Shown here piece by piece: positions 7,490 through 16,749 of a stretch of DNA of 64,000 bases (its first letter is position 1; each line of letters opens with the position of its first letter). Below the pieces are notes generated by a model. It made no database searches. It saw only the letters and a program-made list of their open reading frames with translations, and was not told the origin of the DNA. The DNA lies in assembly GCA_963925675.1 (NCBI GenBank), contig CAWUSW010000034.1, positions 23,353 through 87,352 on the forward strand. Reading direction: 5' to 3'. Source of the DNA: Eutrophocola sp963925675. Its GTDB lineage: Bacteria; Pseudomonadota; Gammaproteobacteria; Pseudomonadales; Pseudohongiellaceae. The translations under genes and the position numbers were made by a program.

Positions 7490-10400
7490 CTAGCCCCATT
7501 TTTCCAGAAGCTTTTTGGCTTCAGCAACCTGTTCTTCATTGCCTTCTGCTACCACTTCATTGAGGATTTCCTTCGCACCGTCTTTGTCACCCATGGCTTC
7601 ATAAGCCACTGCGAGATCCAGCTTGGTCGAAGATTCATCGCTGTCAGATATTGGTTCATCACCTGTCTCAACAGCGTCATCTTCATCATCGATGATGAAC
7701 AGACTGTCATCAATCTCTATATCTCCCAGGTCCAGATCATCGATGGAATCACTGTCACTGGTAGCATCGTTATCAAGGATCACAATATCGCTTTCTTCGG
7801 CATTTATTTTATCCAATGCCGCTGTCAGTGAATCAAGGGACTCTTCTTCAGCAGGTTCTTCATCTAGTTCTTCATCTAGCTCTTCAACAACAGGTTCTTG
7901 TGCAGTAATTGACGCATCAGTGTCGAATGAAAATGTTTCCAGTTCTTCTGCCGAATCATCTGCGGACTGTTGAACCTCATCATCCTGCTTTTCTTCAAAG
8001 CTGGGAACAGCACTGACATTAAAATCCAGAGTTTCGACATCAGCATCTTCAACATTGCTTTCTTCAGGTTCTGCTGTGTCAGTTGAGTCTTTAACATTGA
8101 ACTCAAAACTTTCCCTGTCTTCAGCAGTCTTATCATCTCCTGCTACTGGTGTACTTTCGCTGACAGCCTCGTCCAGAGAGAAATCAAAGACTTCCACATC
8201 TGACTCTTCTTCAGCATCATCAGAAAGGGTTTCAGTCTCTGACGCATCATTCAGATCAAATTCAACAGCTTCGACTTCTTGAGCTGGCGTTTCAGCAAGT
8301 GTAGATTCGGTTTCAGCGTCTATACTTTTAATACTTTTAATACTTTCAATACTGTCTGCACTGGTTGTGCTGTTAATATCGTCCATTACAAAGTCGCCCA
8401 GATCAAAGTCAACCTCGTCAGTTTCTTCAAGCTCTCCAGTTGCTGATTCATTTATATCTTCTATAGCTTCTTCTGGTTCAGCTGTTATTGCTTCTGCGTC
8501 TAAATCAAGATCGGAAAAGTCCAGAGTGTTAATATCTACTTCAGATTCTGTTGCGCCCTCAATAGGCTCAACGTCACTGTCATCTAGACTGTCAAGGTCA
8601 TCCAGATCATCGAAGACAATTTCAGAAAGCTCCTCACCATTGGACTCGTCACTGGGTTCGTCAACGGATTCATCAATAAATTTTTCTAGCAGCGAATCTG
8701 CAGATTCAGCTTCAAGCTCTTCGCTGGCATCTGCTTCTGATTCCTCTGCAAATTCAGCGACGATTAAGTCATCCAGATCTTCATCGTTAATCTGCTCATC
8801 TTCGTCGTCAGGATATACGTCGTCCGACTCGGCAAGTGCATCATCAGCGTCGATAGATATTGCATTGCTTTCATCTAATAAATCTTCGTCATCCTGTTCG
8901 TCATCCAAATCATCGAATTCATCATCGGCATAGTCTTCATCTTCATCGGATGAACGTCTGAACAGCCCTTTCAGCTTACTTATCAAGCCGCCTTCTTCAT
9001 CGTCTTCATAGTCGTCTTCAGTTTCAGCAAGCTCTTTTTCGGTGAGCTCAGGTTCATCATCCTCATCATTTCCGCGTGACAACTTGGCTTTCTTAGCTGC
9101 TATAAAGCCTGCTGAGGCACCATCTGGCTCATAAACTTCGGCTCCACCTTGCAGAGCAACGTCCTCAAGGTCAAAACCATCAATGCCGTCATGGACAGGA
9201 CGTCGACGCCAAACCAGAAAGCCTACAACCAACAATATAAGACTAACCAGACTGGAAACCAGTACCAGAGTATTTTCAAACACTGAACTCAATTGCCCCA
9301 TCAGTGAAGTGTCAGTTTGGGGTGGCTGTGCCGGAGTGTCTGCAATTGTTTGTTGCGCTTGAGCGGTAACATCTTCCGGGGCTTCATCAGCCCTGCTGGC
9401 CAGGTCAGCCTGGAGCTGGGCAAGACGCTCATCTTGCATAGCGATAATATTTTGCAGAATTTCAATTTGCTCTGTCAGCTCGCCAAATCGAGCCATTAGC
9501 TCCTGGTTTTCAAGCCTGGCGCGGTCCAGATTTTCTTCACTAATTGCTAACTGATTTTCAAGGGCAGCGATAGTTTCTGCCATATCACTATCACCAGACA
9601 AGGAATCAGTGCCGTCTTCACCACTAAGAATGGTGAGTTCGTCCACACCCTGGGCATCATCTGCGCCCTGATTATTAATGAAGGCAAGAGGCTGTACCGA
9701 GACTGCCTGGTTTTGCAGTGCGATTTGCTCAAGAGCCTGCGACTGATCAATGCTCTGAACGTCCTGAATTGACGGCATGCGTAGCACCTGCCCAACTCGT
9801 ATCATGTTGATATTGTTATCAATGAAAGCATCAGGATTGGCACGCTGTATTGCCAGCATGGTCTGCTCTACTGTAACGCTGGTGCCAGGACGATTTTGTG
9901 CTGCTATATCATAAAGTGTATTACCAGACGCGATAGTGACTGACTCATTCGGCGCCTCATCTACTAAAGCGGCATCCAGCTCAGGTGCCGGTGCTGCGAC
10001 AGCGATTTCTTCTTCTATTTCAGCAATCTCTTCAGCAACTGGTGCCGAAGCGGGCTCGGCTATTTCCTCGATGACATCTTCTACATCTTCAATGAGGTCT
10101 TCAGAGGTCTCCTCAATAACCGGAGTCTCTGGGACAGTGTTACTCAATACTTGTGGCTGTGGCTCTGGTGTTGGTTCAGGAGCAGGTTCAGCTTCCCTGG
10201 CAGGAACCGGGGCTTGAGGGATATCCACAGGAACAACCTGTGGTTCAGTGCTGATAAAGTTAGGCAGGTCAATAAGCGCAGTATAATCACGCATCAAACG
10301 CCCATTAGGCCAGCGCACACTGATAACCATACTTAAGAAAGGTTCTACCACCGGGTCCATGCTGGTAAGGCGCAGGATGCCTTCCTGTGAATTGGAAATA

Positions 10401-10663
10401 ATTATTTCCAGAGTAATGCCATCAATCAGGCCAATACGATCGATATTGGCCCTTTCAAAATCCTCCAGACCACCAAGGCCCGCCTGAATCTGGCTGTTTG
10501 TCAGACCATCAAGACCAAGCAGCTGAATCGAGGCATCAAGTGGCTCATTGAGACTGGAATTGACCGTCAATTCACCAAGACCCACTGCCAATACATGACT
10601 GGCATGGAAAATCCCGGCAAAAAGGGTTAACAAGGCGAGGAGCTTTCTACATGTGGCCAGCAT
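7490..10663 (-). CDS. fimV: FimV family polar/pilus assembly protein
   Basis: FimV-like protein of 1057 residues. Order: signal peptide (about 1-26, ending V-L-A), FimV N-terminal domain with L-G-E-L-T-V-N-S-S-L-N-E-P-L-D-A (about 29-140), Pro/Glu-rich linker, LysM peptidoglycan-binding domain (about 242-297), coiled coil (about 360-430), one membrane segment (about 465-487), a roughly 500-residue very acidic low-complexity cytoplasmic region, and the C-terminal FimV/TPR-like domain (about 1010-1057) ending A-K-K-L-L-E-K-W-G. In Pseudomonas FimV organises type IV pilus assembly and polar signalling. No pilus genes are nearby; the asd-fimV-truA order supports the name. Confidence 0.92.
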   Translation of the reverse strand: MLATCRKLLALLTLFAGIFHASHVLAVGLGELTVNSSLNEPLDASIQLLGLDGLTNSQIQAGLGGLEDFERANIDRIGLIDGITLEIIISNSQEGILRLTSMDPVVEPFLSMVISVRWPNGRLMRDYTALIDLPNFISTEPQVVPVDIPQAPVPAREAEPAPEPTPEPQPQVLSNTVPETPVIEETSEDLIEDVEDVIEEIAEPASAPVAEEIAEIEEEIAVAAPAPELDAALVDEAPNESVTIASGNTLYDIAAQNRPGTSVTVEQTMLAIQRANPDAFIDNNINMIRVGQVLRMPSIQDVQSIDQSQALEQIALQNQAVSVQPLAFINNQGADDAQGVDELTILSGEDGTDSLSGDSDMAETIAALENQLAISEENLDRARLENQELMARFGELTEQIEILQNIIAMQDERLAQLQADLASRADEAPEDVTAQAQQTIADTPAQPPQTDTSLMGQLSSVFENTLVLVSSLVSLILLVVGFLVWRRRPVHDGIDGFDLEDVALQGGAEVYEPDGASAGFIAAKKAKLSRGNDEDDEPELTEKELAETEDDYEDDEEGGLISKLKGLFRRSSDEDEDYADDEFDDLDDEQDDEDLLDESNAISIDADDALAESDDVYPDDEDEQINDEDLDDLIVAEFAEESEADASEELEAESADSLLEKFIDESVDEPSDESNGEELSEIVFDDLDDLDSLDDSDVEPIEGATESEVDINTLDFSDLDLDAEAITAEPEEAIEDINESATGELEETDEVDFDLGDFVMDDINSTTSADSIESIKSIKSIDAETESTLAETPAQEVEAVEFDLNDASETETLSDDAEEESDVEVFDFSLDEAVSESTPVAGDDKTAEDRESFEFNVKDSTDTAEPEESNVEDADVETLDFNVSAVPSFEEKQDDEVQQSADDSAEELETFSFDTDASITAQEPVVEELDEELDEEPAEEESLDSLTAALDKINAEESDIVILDNDATSDSDSIDDLDLGDIEIDDSLFIIDDEDDAVETGDEPISDSDESSTKLDLAVAYEAMGDKDGAKEILNEVVAEGNEEQVAEAKKLLEKWG

Positions 10664-10740
10664 AGACCTTCCCGATTTTGGTGATTTAGAACGTTAAGGT
10701 TATTGCAGAAACTTTTTTAAGATTTCGTCGCAAGTATCCA

Positions 10741-11763
10741 TTAGATATAGTCTTTTATCAATACTTCTGCTATCTGAATTGAGTTCAAAGCCGCCCCTTT
10801 TCGTAAATTATCAGACACAATCCACAAATTCAGACCATTAGGGTGCGATATATCATTACGAATACGCCCAACCCATACCTCATCATGATCCGTTCCCTGG
10901 CCAATCGGCGTTGGATAACCGCCATTTTCACGGCTGTCCATGACTTTTACGCCAGGTGCTTTTTCCAGCAAGGCCCTGGCATCATCCGCAGTAATCTTGT
11001 CCCTTGTCTCGATATGCACCGCTTCGGAGTGGGAATAGAACACTGGAACCCTTACACAGGTAGGGTTTACCTGTATTTCATCGTCTTCAAAGATCTTTTT
11101 GGTCTCCCAGACCATTTTCATCTCTTCCTTGGTGTAGCCGTTGTCCATGAACACATCACACTGCGGTATTACATTGAAAGCGATCTGGCGAGGATAAACC
11201 TCAATATCAGGATCTTTGCCACTCAACAGTTTGGCGGTCTGACCAGCCAGTTCATCAATAGCCTTTTTACCAGTGCCAGAAACCGCCTGATAAGTGCAAA
11301 CATTGATCCTTTTTATCCCGACAGCATCCTTGATTGGCTTCAGAGCCACCATCATTTGGATGGTAGAGCAGTTTGGATTCGCAATAATATTGGTCTTGGT
11401 GTACTGAGCAATGGCATGGGCATTAACTTCAGGCACAATCAGTGGAATATCTTCTTCATAGCGAAACTGGGATGTGTTGTCGATTACCACACAACCAGCA
11501 GCACCTGCTTTAGGCGCATAGACAGCAGAAACGCTGGCTCCTGGTGAAAACAGGCCTATTTGTGCCTTGCTGAAATCAAAATCAGCAAGGTTTTCAACAA
11601 GATAATGCTTTTTGTTATAGGTAATTTTTTCTCCTGCACTGCGCTCACTGGCAAGCAGGTAAAGGTTGTCTACAGGGAATTTGCGCTGCTCCATGATGCT
11701 CAGCATTGTGCGCCCTACGGCACCAGTAGCGCCTACAACGGCCACGTTATAAAGCTTACTCAT
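10741..11763 (-). CDS. asd: Aspartate-semialdehyde dehydrogenase
   Basis: NADPH-dependent reduction of aspartyl phosphate to aspartate semialdehyde, the branch point to lysine/diaminopimelate, threonine and methionine. The nucleotide loop G-A-T-G-A-V-G is at residues 11-17 and the catalytic nucleophile is Cys132 in N-P-N-C-S-T-I-Q. The 340-residue length fits the short Pseudomonas-type enzyme. It lies directly after leuD; leuB, which often separates the two, is missing. Confidence 0.95.
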   Translation of the reverse strand: MSKLYNVAVVGATGAVGRTMLSIMEQRKFPVDNLYLLASERSAGEKITYNKKHYLVENLADFDFSKAQIGLFSPGASVSAVYAPKAGAAGCVVIDNTSQFRYEEDIPLIVPEVNAHAIAQYTKTNIIANPNCSTIQMMVALKPIKDAVGIKRINVCTYQAVSGTGKKAIDELAGQTAKLLSGKDPDIEVYPRQIAFNVIPQCDVFMDNGYTKEEMKMVWETKKIFEDDEIQVNPTCVRVPVFYSHSEAVHIETRDKITADDARALLEKAPGVKVMDSRENGGYPTPIGQGTDHDEVWVGRIRNDISHPNGLNLWIVSDNLRKGAALNSIQIAEVLIKDYI

Positions 11764-11823
11764 TTGTTGTCCTTCAACAGCCGAAAAGGCTATAAAATTG
11801 TTTTAAATTAGAGGCTTATTAAT

Positions 11824-12465
11824 TTATCTGGAAAAAAGCCAGGGTGACTTCTGTTTCCAGGATGCCTCAAAACCTTGGATATGCTGCTCATTCTGCAAAG
11901 TCATGGAAATATCATCCAGACCATTGAGTAGAATGTTTTTACGGGAATCCTCAATTTCAAAGGCAATTTTCTCACCCGCTGGCGTAGTGATTGTCTGGGA
12001 CGGTAAATCCACCGCCAGACGATAGCCCTCATTTTGGTATGTGTCAGTGAATAATTTTTCTATAACATTCTCTTCTAAAACAATGAGTAATATTCCATTC
12101 TTAACGCAATTATTGAAGAAAATATCTGCATAACTTGGGGCAATCACACAACGAAAACCATAGTCATCAAGCGCCCAGGGCGCATGCTCGCGACTAGAGC
12201 CACAACCAAAATTTTCTCGTGCCAGCAAAATGGACACGCCCGCATAACGCGCCTGATTCATTACAAAGTCAGGATTTATGGGCCTGCCAGAACAATCTGC
12301 ATCCGGTAAGCCTTTATCCAGGTATCTGGCCTCGTCAAACAGATTCTTGCCAAATCCGGTACGCTTGATGGACTTAAGAAACTGTTTTGGAATAATGTAA
12401 TCGGTATCTACATTAGACCTGTCCAGGGGTAAAACCAAGCCATCTTCTGATATAAACTTCTTCAT
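11824..12465 (-). CDS. leuD: 3-isopropylmalate dehydratase small subunit
   Basis: Swivelling-domain subunit of isopropylmalate isomerase (213 residues), partner of LeuC in leucine synthesis. Hallmarks: D-T-D-Y-I-I-P-K near the N-terminus and N-F-G-C-G-S-S-R-E-H-A-P-W, which closes the active site. It follows leuC by 23 nt, so the two are almost certainly co-transcribed. Confidence 0.96.
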   Translation of the reverse strand: MKKFISEDGLVLPLDRSNVDTDYIIPKQFLKSIKRTGFGKNLFDEARYLDKGLPDADCSGRPINPDFVMNQARYAGVSILLARENFGCGSSREHAPWALDDYGFRCVIAPSYADIFFNNCVKNGILLIVLEENVIEKLFTDTYQNEGYRLAVDLPSQTITTPAGEKIAFEIEDSRKNILLNGLDDISMTLQNEQHIQGFEASWKQKSPWLFSR

Positions 12466-12488
12466 CTTTATTCTCTATCTGTTTGTTT

Positions 12489-13916
12489 TTACAGTAATTC
12501 TATCTCTCTAACATCGACAAAATGTCCATGTACTGCTGCTGCAGCGGCCATAGCCGGGCTCACCAGATGGGTTCTGCCCCCAAAGCCCTGACGGCCTTCA
12601 AAGTTGCGATTTGACGTCGAAGCGCAATGTTCACCTTCGCCCAACTGATCCGCATTCATGGCCAGGCACATAGAACAACCAGGTTCCCGCCATTGCAGAC
12701 CTGCTTCGATGAATATTTTGTCCAGTCCTTCCAGCTCTGCCTGTGCCTTGACAAGTCCAGAGCCCGGTACTACCAGAGCCTCCTTGATATTGTCAGCTAC
12801 TTTACGGCCATTCACCACTGCCGCAGCGGCTCGTAGATCCTCAATACGGGAGTTTGTGCAAGAACCGATAAATACCCGGTCCAGCATGATATCTGTAATC
12901 GCTGTACCTGCCTCAAGGCCCATGTATTTCAAGGCTTGTTGGTAGTTATTGCGTTTGCTTTCGTTAGTCAGGTCGGCAGGGTTTGGCACCTTGCCGGTGA
13001 CCGGAGCTACCATTTCCGGTGATGTACCCCAGCTCACTTGTGGAACAATTTCTGCGGCATCAAGATTAACCACAGCATCAAATTCAGCACCTTCATCACT
13101 AACCAGTCCGCGCCATGCAGCCTCTGCCTGGTTCCATAATTCACCCGTTGGTGCAAAGGGGCGTCCTTTCACATAGTCGATTGTCTTTTCATCTACTGCA
13201 ACTATCCCTGCGCGAGCACCTGCCTCAATCGCCATATTGCAGACTGTCATACGTCCTTCAACGGAAAGTGAGCGAATGGCATCGCCACCAAACTCGATAG
13301 TGTAGCCAGTACCGCCAGCGGTACCGATATGGCCAATAATGGCCAAAACCACATCTTTTGCGGTAATACCTGGTTTCAACTGCCCATTAACACTCACCAG
13401 CATGTTCTTCGCTTTTTTCTGAACCAGGCATTGTGTCGCCAGAACATGCTCTACCTCGGAAGTCCCTATGCCATGTGCTAATGCACCCAATGCACCATGA
13501 GTAGAGGTATGGGAGTCGCCACAGACGATGGTCATGCCTGGCAGGGTTCTGCCCTGCTCCGGGCCTATAACGTGGACGATCCCGTGTCTAGGATCATCAA
13601 TTTCAAACTCATCGATACCAAATTCATGACAATTGCTGTCCAGTGATTTCACCTGAATTTTTGATACCGGATCGATAATCCCTTCAACCCCTCTGGAGCG
13701 CTCCTCAGTAGTGGTGGGGACATTATGGTCAGGCGTAGCCATATTGGCATCGGCACGCCGTGGGCGCCGGCCAGCAATACGCAAACCTTCAAAAGCCTGA
13801 GGTGAAGTGACTTCGTGGAGGAAATGCAGATCTATATAGATCAGGGAAGTGCCATTATCCTGATTTTTGACAAGATGAGATTCCCATAATTTATCGTATA
13901 AAGTTTTACCGGGCAT
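12489..13916 (-). CDS. leuC: 3-isopropylmalate dehydratase large subunit
   Basis: Aconitase-family subunit (475 residues) that isomerises 2-isopropylmalate to 3-isopropylmalate with LeuD. The [4Fe-4S] ligands are visible as the Cys in G-S-C-T-N-S-R and the Cys pair in C-S-M-C-L-A-M-N. The upstream D-S-H-T-S-T-H-G-A motif is the aconitase signature. First gene of the leuCD pair; 55 nt separate it from aroC upstream. Confidence 0.96.
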   Translation of the reverse strand: MPGKTLYDKLWESHLVKNQDNGTSLIYIDLHFLHEVTSPQAFEGLRIAGRRPRRADANMATPDHNVPTTTEERSRGVEGIIDPVSKIQVKSLDSNCHEFGIDEFEIDDPRHGIVHVIGPEQGRTLPGMTIVCGDSHTSTHGALGALAHGIGTSEVEHVLATQCLVQKKAKNMLVSVNGQLKPGITAKDVVLAIIGHIGTAGGTGYTIEFGGDAIRSLSVEGRMTVCNMAIEAGARAGIVAVDEKTIDYVKGRPFAPTGELWNQAEAAWRGLVSDEGAEFDAVVNLDAAEIVPQVSWGTSPEMVAPVTGKVPNPADLTNESKRNNYQQALKYMGLEAGTAITDIMLDRVFIGSCTNSRIEDLRAAAAVVNGRKVADNIKEALVVPGSGLVKAQAELEGLDKIFIEAGLQWREPGCSMCLAMNADQLGEGEHCASTSNRNFEGRQGFGGRTHLVSPAMAAAAAVHGHFVDVREIELL

Positions 13917-13971
13917 TTTATTTCTCTTAATTTACAGCATGTTACTGATTATATTTAACTTAATTTCTTTT

Positions 13972-15069
13972 TTATCTCTGTGCTGGAATTCGTGGCGTTA
14001 TTGAGTTTACCATGCCATTTTGCGCCCGCTGCCTGAGAAGATGATCCATCAACACAATAGCCAGCATGGCTTCAGCGATTGGGGTTGCCCTGATGCCCAC
14101 ACAGGGGTCATGCCTGCCGGTGGTCACCACTTCTGCGGACTTACCGTGAATATCCACGGTTTCTCCAGGAATACGTATACTCGACGTAGGCTTGAGAGCG
14201 ATATGCGCGATAATATCCTGGCCAGAACTGATGCCACCAAGCACACCGCCTGCATTATTGCTATGAAAGCCCTCTGGGCTGATCAAATCCCGATGAATGG
14301 AGCCTTTTTGTGCCACAGAATCAAATCCCGCGCCTATCTCCACACCCTTAACTGCATTGATACTCATTAATGCATGGGCCAGTTCGGCATCCAGACGATC
14401 AAACACTGGCTCTCCCAGCCCCGGCGGCACACCAGTGGCGACAACCGATATTTTAGCGCCAATTGAATCGCCTTCTTTGCTGAGAGCCGCCATATACTCA
14501 GCCATTTCGTCCACTTTGGTCGGATCAGGGCAGAAAAATGGATTATTTCCAACTTCATTCCAGTCGATCAGCTCAGCCTTGATCGGCCCAAGCTGGGAAA
14601 GATACCCTCGCACCAGAATACCTTCACTATCCTGCAGGTATTTCTTGGCTATTGCACCGGCAGCAACACGCATGGCAGTTTCTCTGGCCGAAGAACGTCC
14701 GCCGCCTCGATAATCGCGAACGCCATACTTCTGTTGATAAGTGTAATCCGCATGAGCCGGCCGAAATAGATCCTTTATATTGCCGTAATCCTTGCTCTTC
14801 TGATCCTGATTTTCAATGATCATGCCAATTGGTGTACCCGTAGTCTTCCCTTCGAATACTCCGGAGAGGATCTTAACTTTGTCCTCTTCCTTACGCTGGG
14901 TAGTAAAACGGCTTGACCCTGGCTTGCGACGGTCAAGATCCGCCTGCAGATCTTCTTCGCACAGGGCCAACCCTGGCGGGCAGCCATCCACAATACAGCC
15001 AAGAGCTGGCCCATGACTTTCGCCAAAGGAGCTCACGGTAAATAACTTGCCTATAGAATTGCCTGACAT
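13972..15069 (-). CDS. aroC: Chorismate synthase
   Basis: Last enzyme of the shikimate pathway: converts EPSP to chorismate using reduced FMN. 365 residues. Signatures: G-E-S-H-G-P-A-L-G-C near the N-terminus, R-P-G-S-S-R-F-T-T-Q-R-K-E-E-D, and Y-R-G-G-G-R-S-S-A-R-E-T with the flavin-binding arginines. Start ATG 15067-15069. A promoter-like TATAAT lies upstream, separating it from prmB. Confidence 0.96.
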   Translation of the reverse strand: MSGNSIGKLFTVSSFGESHGPALGCIVDGCPPGLALCEEDLQADLDRRKPGSSRFTTQRKEEDKVKILSGVFEGKTTGTPIGMIIENQDQKSKDYGNIKDLFRPAHADYTYQQKYGVRDYRGGGRSSARETAMRVAAGAIAKKYLQDSEGILVRGYLSQLGPIKAELIDWNEVGNNPFFCPDPTKVDEMAEYMAALSKEGDSIGAKISVVATGVPPGLGEPVFDRLDAELAHALMSINAVKGVEIGAGFDSVAQKGSIHRDLISPEGFHSNNAGGVLGGISSGQDIIAHIALKPTSSIRIPGETVDIHGKSAEVVTTGRHDPCVGIRATPIAEAMLAIVLMDHLLRQRAQNGMVNSITPRIPAQR

Positions 15070-15107
15070 GATTTTAAGATGAAAATTAGCTGATAAAAAA
15101 GGCGCGC

Positions 15108-15137
15108 ATTATAACGCATCAATTCCGGATATGTTAC
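15108..15137 (-). promoter_or_regulatory. Probable sigma-70 promoter of aroC
   Basis: On the minus strand a perfect TATAAT (15108-15113) is preceded at 18 nt by GTAACA (15132-15137), four of six matches to TTGACA. It lies about 40 nt before the aroC ATG. Support comes mainly from the exact -10. Confidence 0.5.
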
Positions 15138-15175
15138 TGAAAAATCCAGTCAATCCGGTGATTTAGCCCACTTAT

Positions 15176-16069
15176 TTAATGCTTGTTTTGGAAATGCTCA
15201 CGTAATTGTTTAGCGTTTATTGCAGCAACTCCTTCACCACCCTCTTCAAAATCAAGCCAGAGGAATGGTACCTGAGGCAATGCTTTTTCCAGATCCGGCC
15301 AGGTATAGCCGGTTTCGAGGATTAATAGCCCTTTGTCACGTAAATGAGAGCCTGTTTCCTTAAGTATCTGCACAGGGATACCCAGACCTTGCTGCTCGCT
15401 TACCAGTCCAAGTGCAGGCTCTGCATGGTATTCGTGGGGCAAAGCCAGATATTCATCCCGAGGTACATAGGGAGGATTGGATACGATCAGATCAAAATTT
15501 TCTGTAATTTGCTGATAAAGATCACTGTGCCGGACTGACACTCTTTCTTCCAGGCCAAAGCGCTTTATATTAATTTCCGCCACAGCCAGAGCTTCTGTCG
15601 ATATATCTGCCAATATTACCCTACTATCGGGAAATGCCAGGGCACAGGCCAGGCCTATACAGCCACTGCCACAGCAAAGATCAAGAATAGTCTCAGGGAC
15701 TTCCTTCAGAAGAGGCTCAAAACTATGATTTATCAGTTCAGCAATGGGTGATCTGGGGACCAGAACGCGCTCATCAACATAAAAACAGTAGCCGGCAAAC
15801 CAGGCTTCCTGCAACAGGTAGGCCAGTGGCACCTTACCACTGATGCGTTTAGCCAGCAGCTCATTAATTCTGTTCATCTGGGGCGCCGTAATGCACGTTT
15901 GCCCAGTGATCTTTTCTACGCCATCAGCCGTAAGTACAGAGGTGAGAAGCCATTGCGCTTCCGACCAGGAATTGTCAGTGCCATGTCCGTAATAAAGGTC
16001 ATGTGACGATAATTCATACTCAATCTGCTTGATACAATCATTGACGTTCATTGGTAGTGCGTTTTTCAC
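15176..16069 (-). CDS. prmB: Ribosomal protein uL3 glutamine N5-methyltransferase
   Basis: Class I SAM methyltransferase of 297 residues. The SAM motif D-L-C-C-G-S-G-C-I-G is at about 130-139 and the glutamine-methylating N-P-P-Y at 198-201. The N-terminal helical domain and the place next to aroC point to PrmB (uL3) rather than PrmC, which normally sits beside prfA. An internal ATG at codon 7 is an alternative start. Divergent from folE across 125 nt. Confidence 0.93.
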   Translation of the reverse strand: MKNALPMNVNDCIKQIEYELSSHDLYYGHGTDNSWSEAQWLLTSVLTADGVEKITGQTCITAPQMNRINELLAKRISGKVPLAYLLQEAWFAGYCFYVDERVLVPRSPIAELINHSFEPLLKEVPETILDLCCGSGCIGLACALAFPDSRVILADISTEALAVAEINIKRFGLEERVSVRHSDLYQQITENFDLIVSNPPYVPRDEYLALPHEYHAEPALGLVSEQQGLGIPVQILKETGSHLRDKGLLILETGYTWPDLEKALPQVPFLWLDFEEGGEGVAAINAKQLREHFQNKH

Positions 16070-16194
16070 AGATTGACTTTACCCGCTAATAAGAATCGCG
16101 TAGGGTGCGCAGTTTACTCGTAATCGGTGGCCAGAAACAGCGAAACAGCCACTACTGAAGAACTATTAAAACAACAGGAAATAGCGAAATCCCT

Positions 16195-16749
16195 ATGCAA
16201 GACAAGACCTTAGAGAAGGCCTATGCCTCTATCATTGAATCTGTTGGCGAAGACCTGGACCGACCTGGTCTCAAAGACACTCCTTCCAGAGCGGCCAAGG
16301 CTATGCAGTTTTTGACCCAGGGATATAACCAGGACATTAACGAAATAGTGAATAACGCCCTCTTCCCCACCACCTCCAATGAAATGGTGATTGTGAAGAA
16401 TATTGAGCTTTATTCTCTCTGTGAACATCACCTGCTGCCTTTTATCGGCAAATGCCATGTGGCCTACTTACCCTGTGATACAGTGCTTGGGCTATCCAAA
16501 GTCGCCAGGATAGTAGATGTCTTCGCGCGCCGCTTGCAAATCCAGGAACACCTAACCCAGCAGATTGCAGAAACTATTCTGGAAATCACCAATGCCCGTG
16601 GCGTCGGAGTGATAATCGAATCCCAGCATATGTGCATGATGATGCGTGGCGTAGAAAAACAGAATTCAGTGATGACAACCTCCTGCATGCTCGGCGCATT
16701 CAGGGATAAACAGGGTACTCGCTCAGAATTTCTTTCTCTGATCAGCTAG
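16195..16749 (+). CDS. folE: GTP cyclohydrolase I
   Basis: Zinc enzyme converting GTP to 7,8-dihydroneopterin triphosphate, the first step of folate synthesis. Zinc ligands Cys76 and His79 in L-C-E-H-H-L-L-P-F and Cys147 in Q-H-M-C-M-M-M-R-G are all present. 184 residues is a normal length for the FolE core. AGGAAA precedes the ATG. It runs convergently into the next gene, overlapping it by 8 nt at the 3' ends. Confidence 0.96.
   Translation: MQDKTLEKAYASIIESVGEDLDRPGLKDTPSRAAKAMQFLTQGYNQDINEIVNNALFPTTSNEMVIVKNIELYSLCEHHLLPFIGKCHVAYLPCDTVLGLSKVARIVDVFARRLQIQEHLTQQIAETILEITNARGVGVIIESQHMCMMMRGVEKQNSVMTTSCMLGAFRDKQGTRSEFLSLIS

Noticed and set aside
8367..8933. Long Ser-rich open frame on the plus strand
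   Set aside because: It is the antisense shadow of the Asp/Glu-rich part of fimV, where GA-rich codons read backwards as Ser; no ribosome site and no family resemblance.
10843..11547. 234-codon plus-strand frame opposite asd
   Set aside because: Antisense shadow of a well-supported core gene, without recognisable motif.
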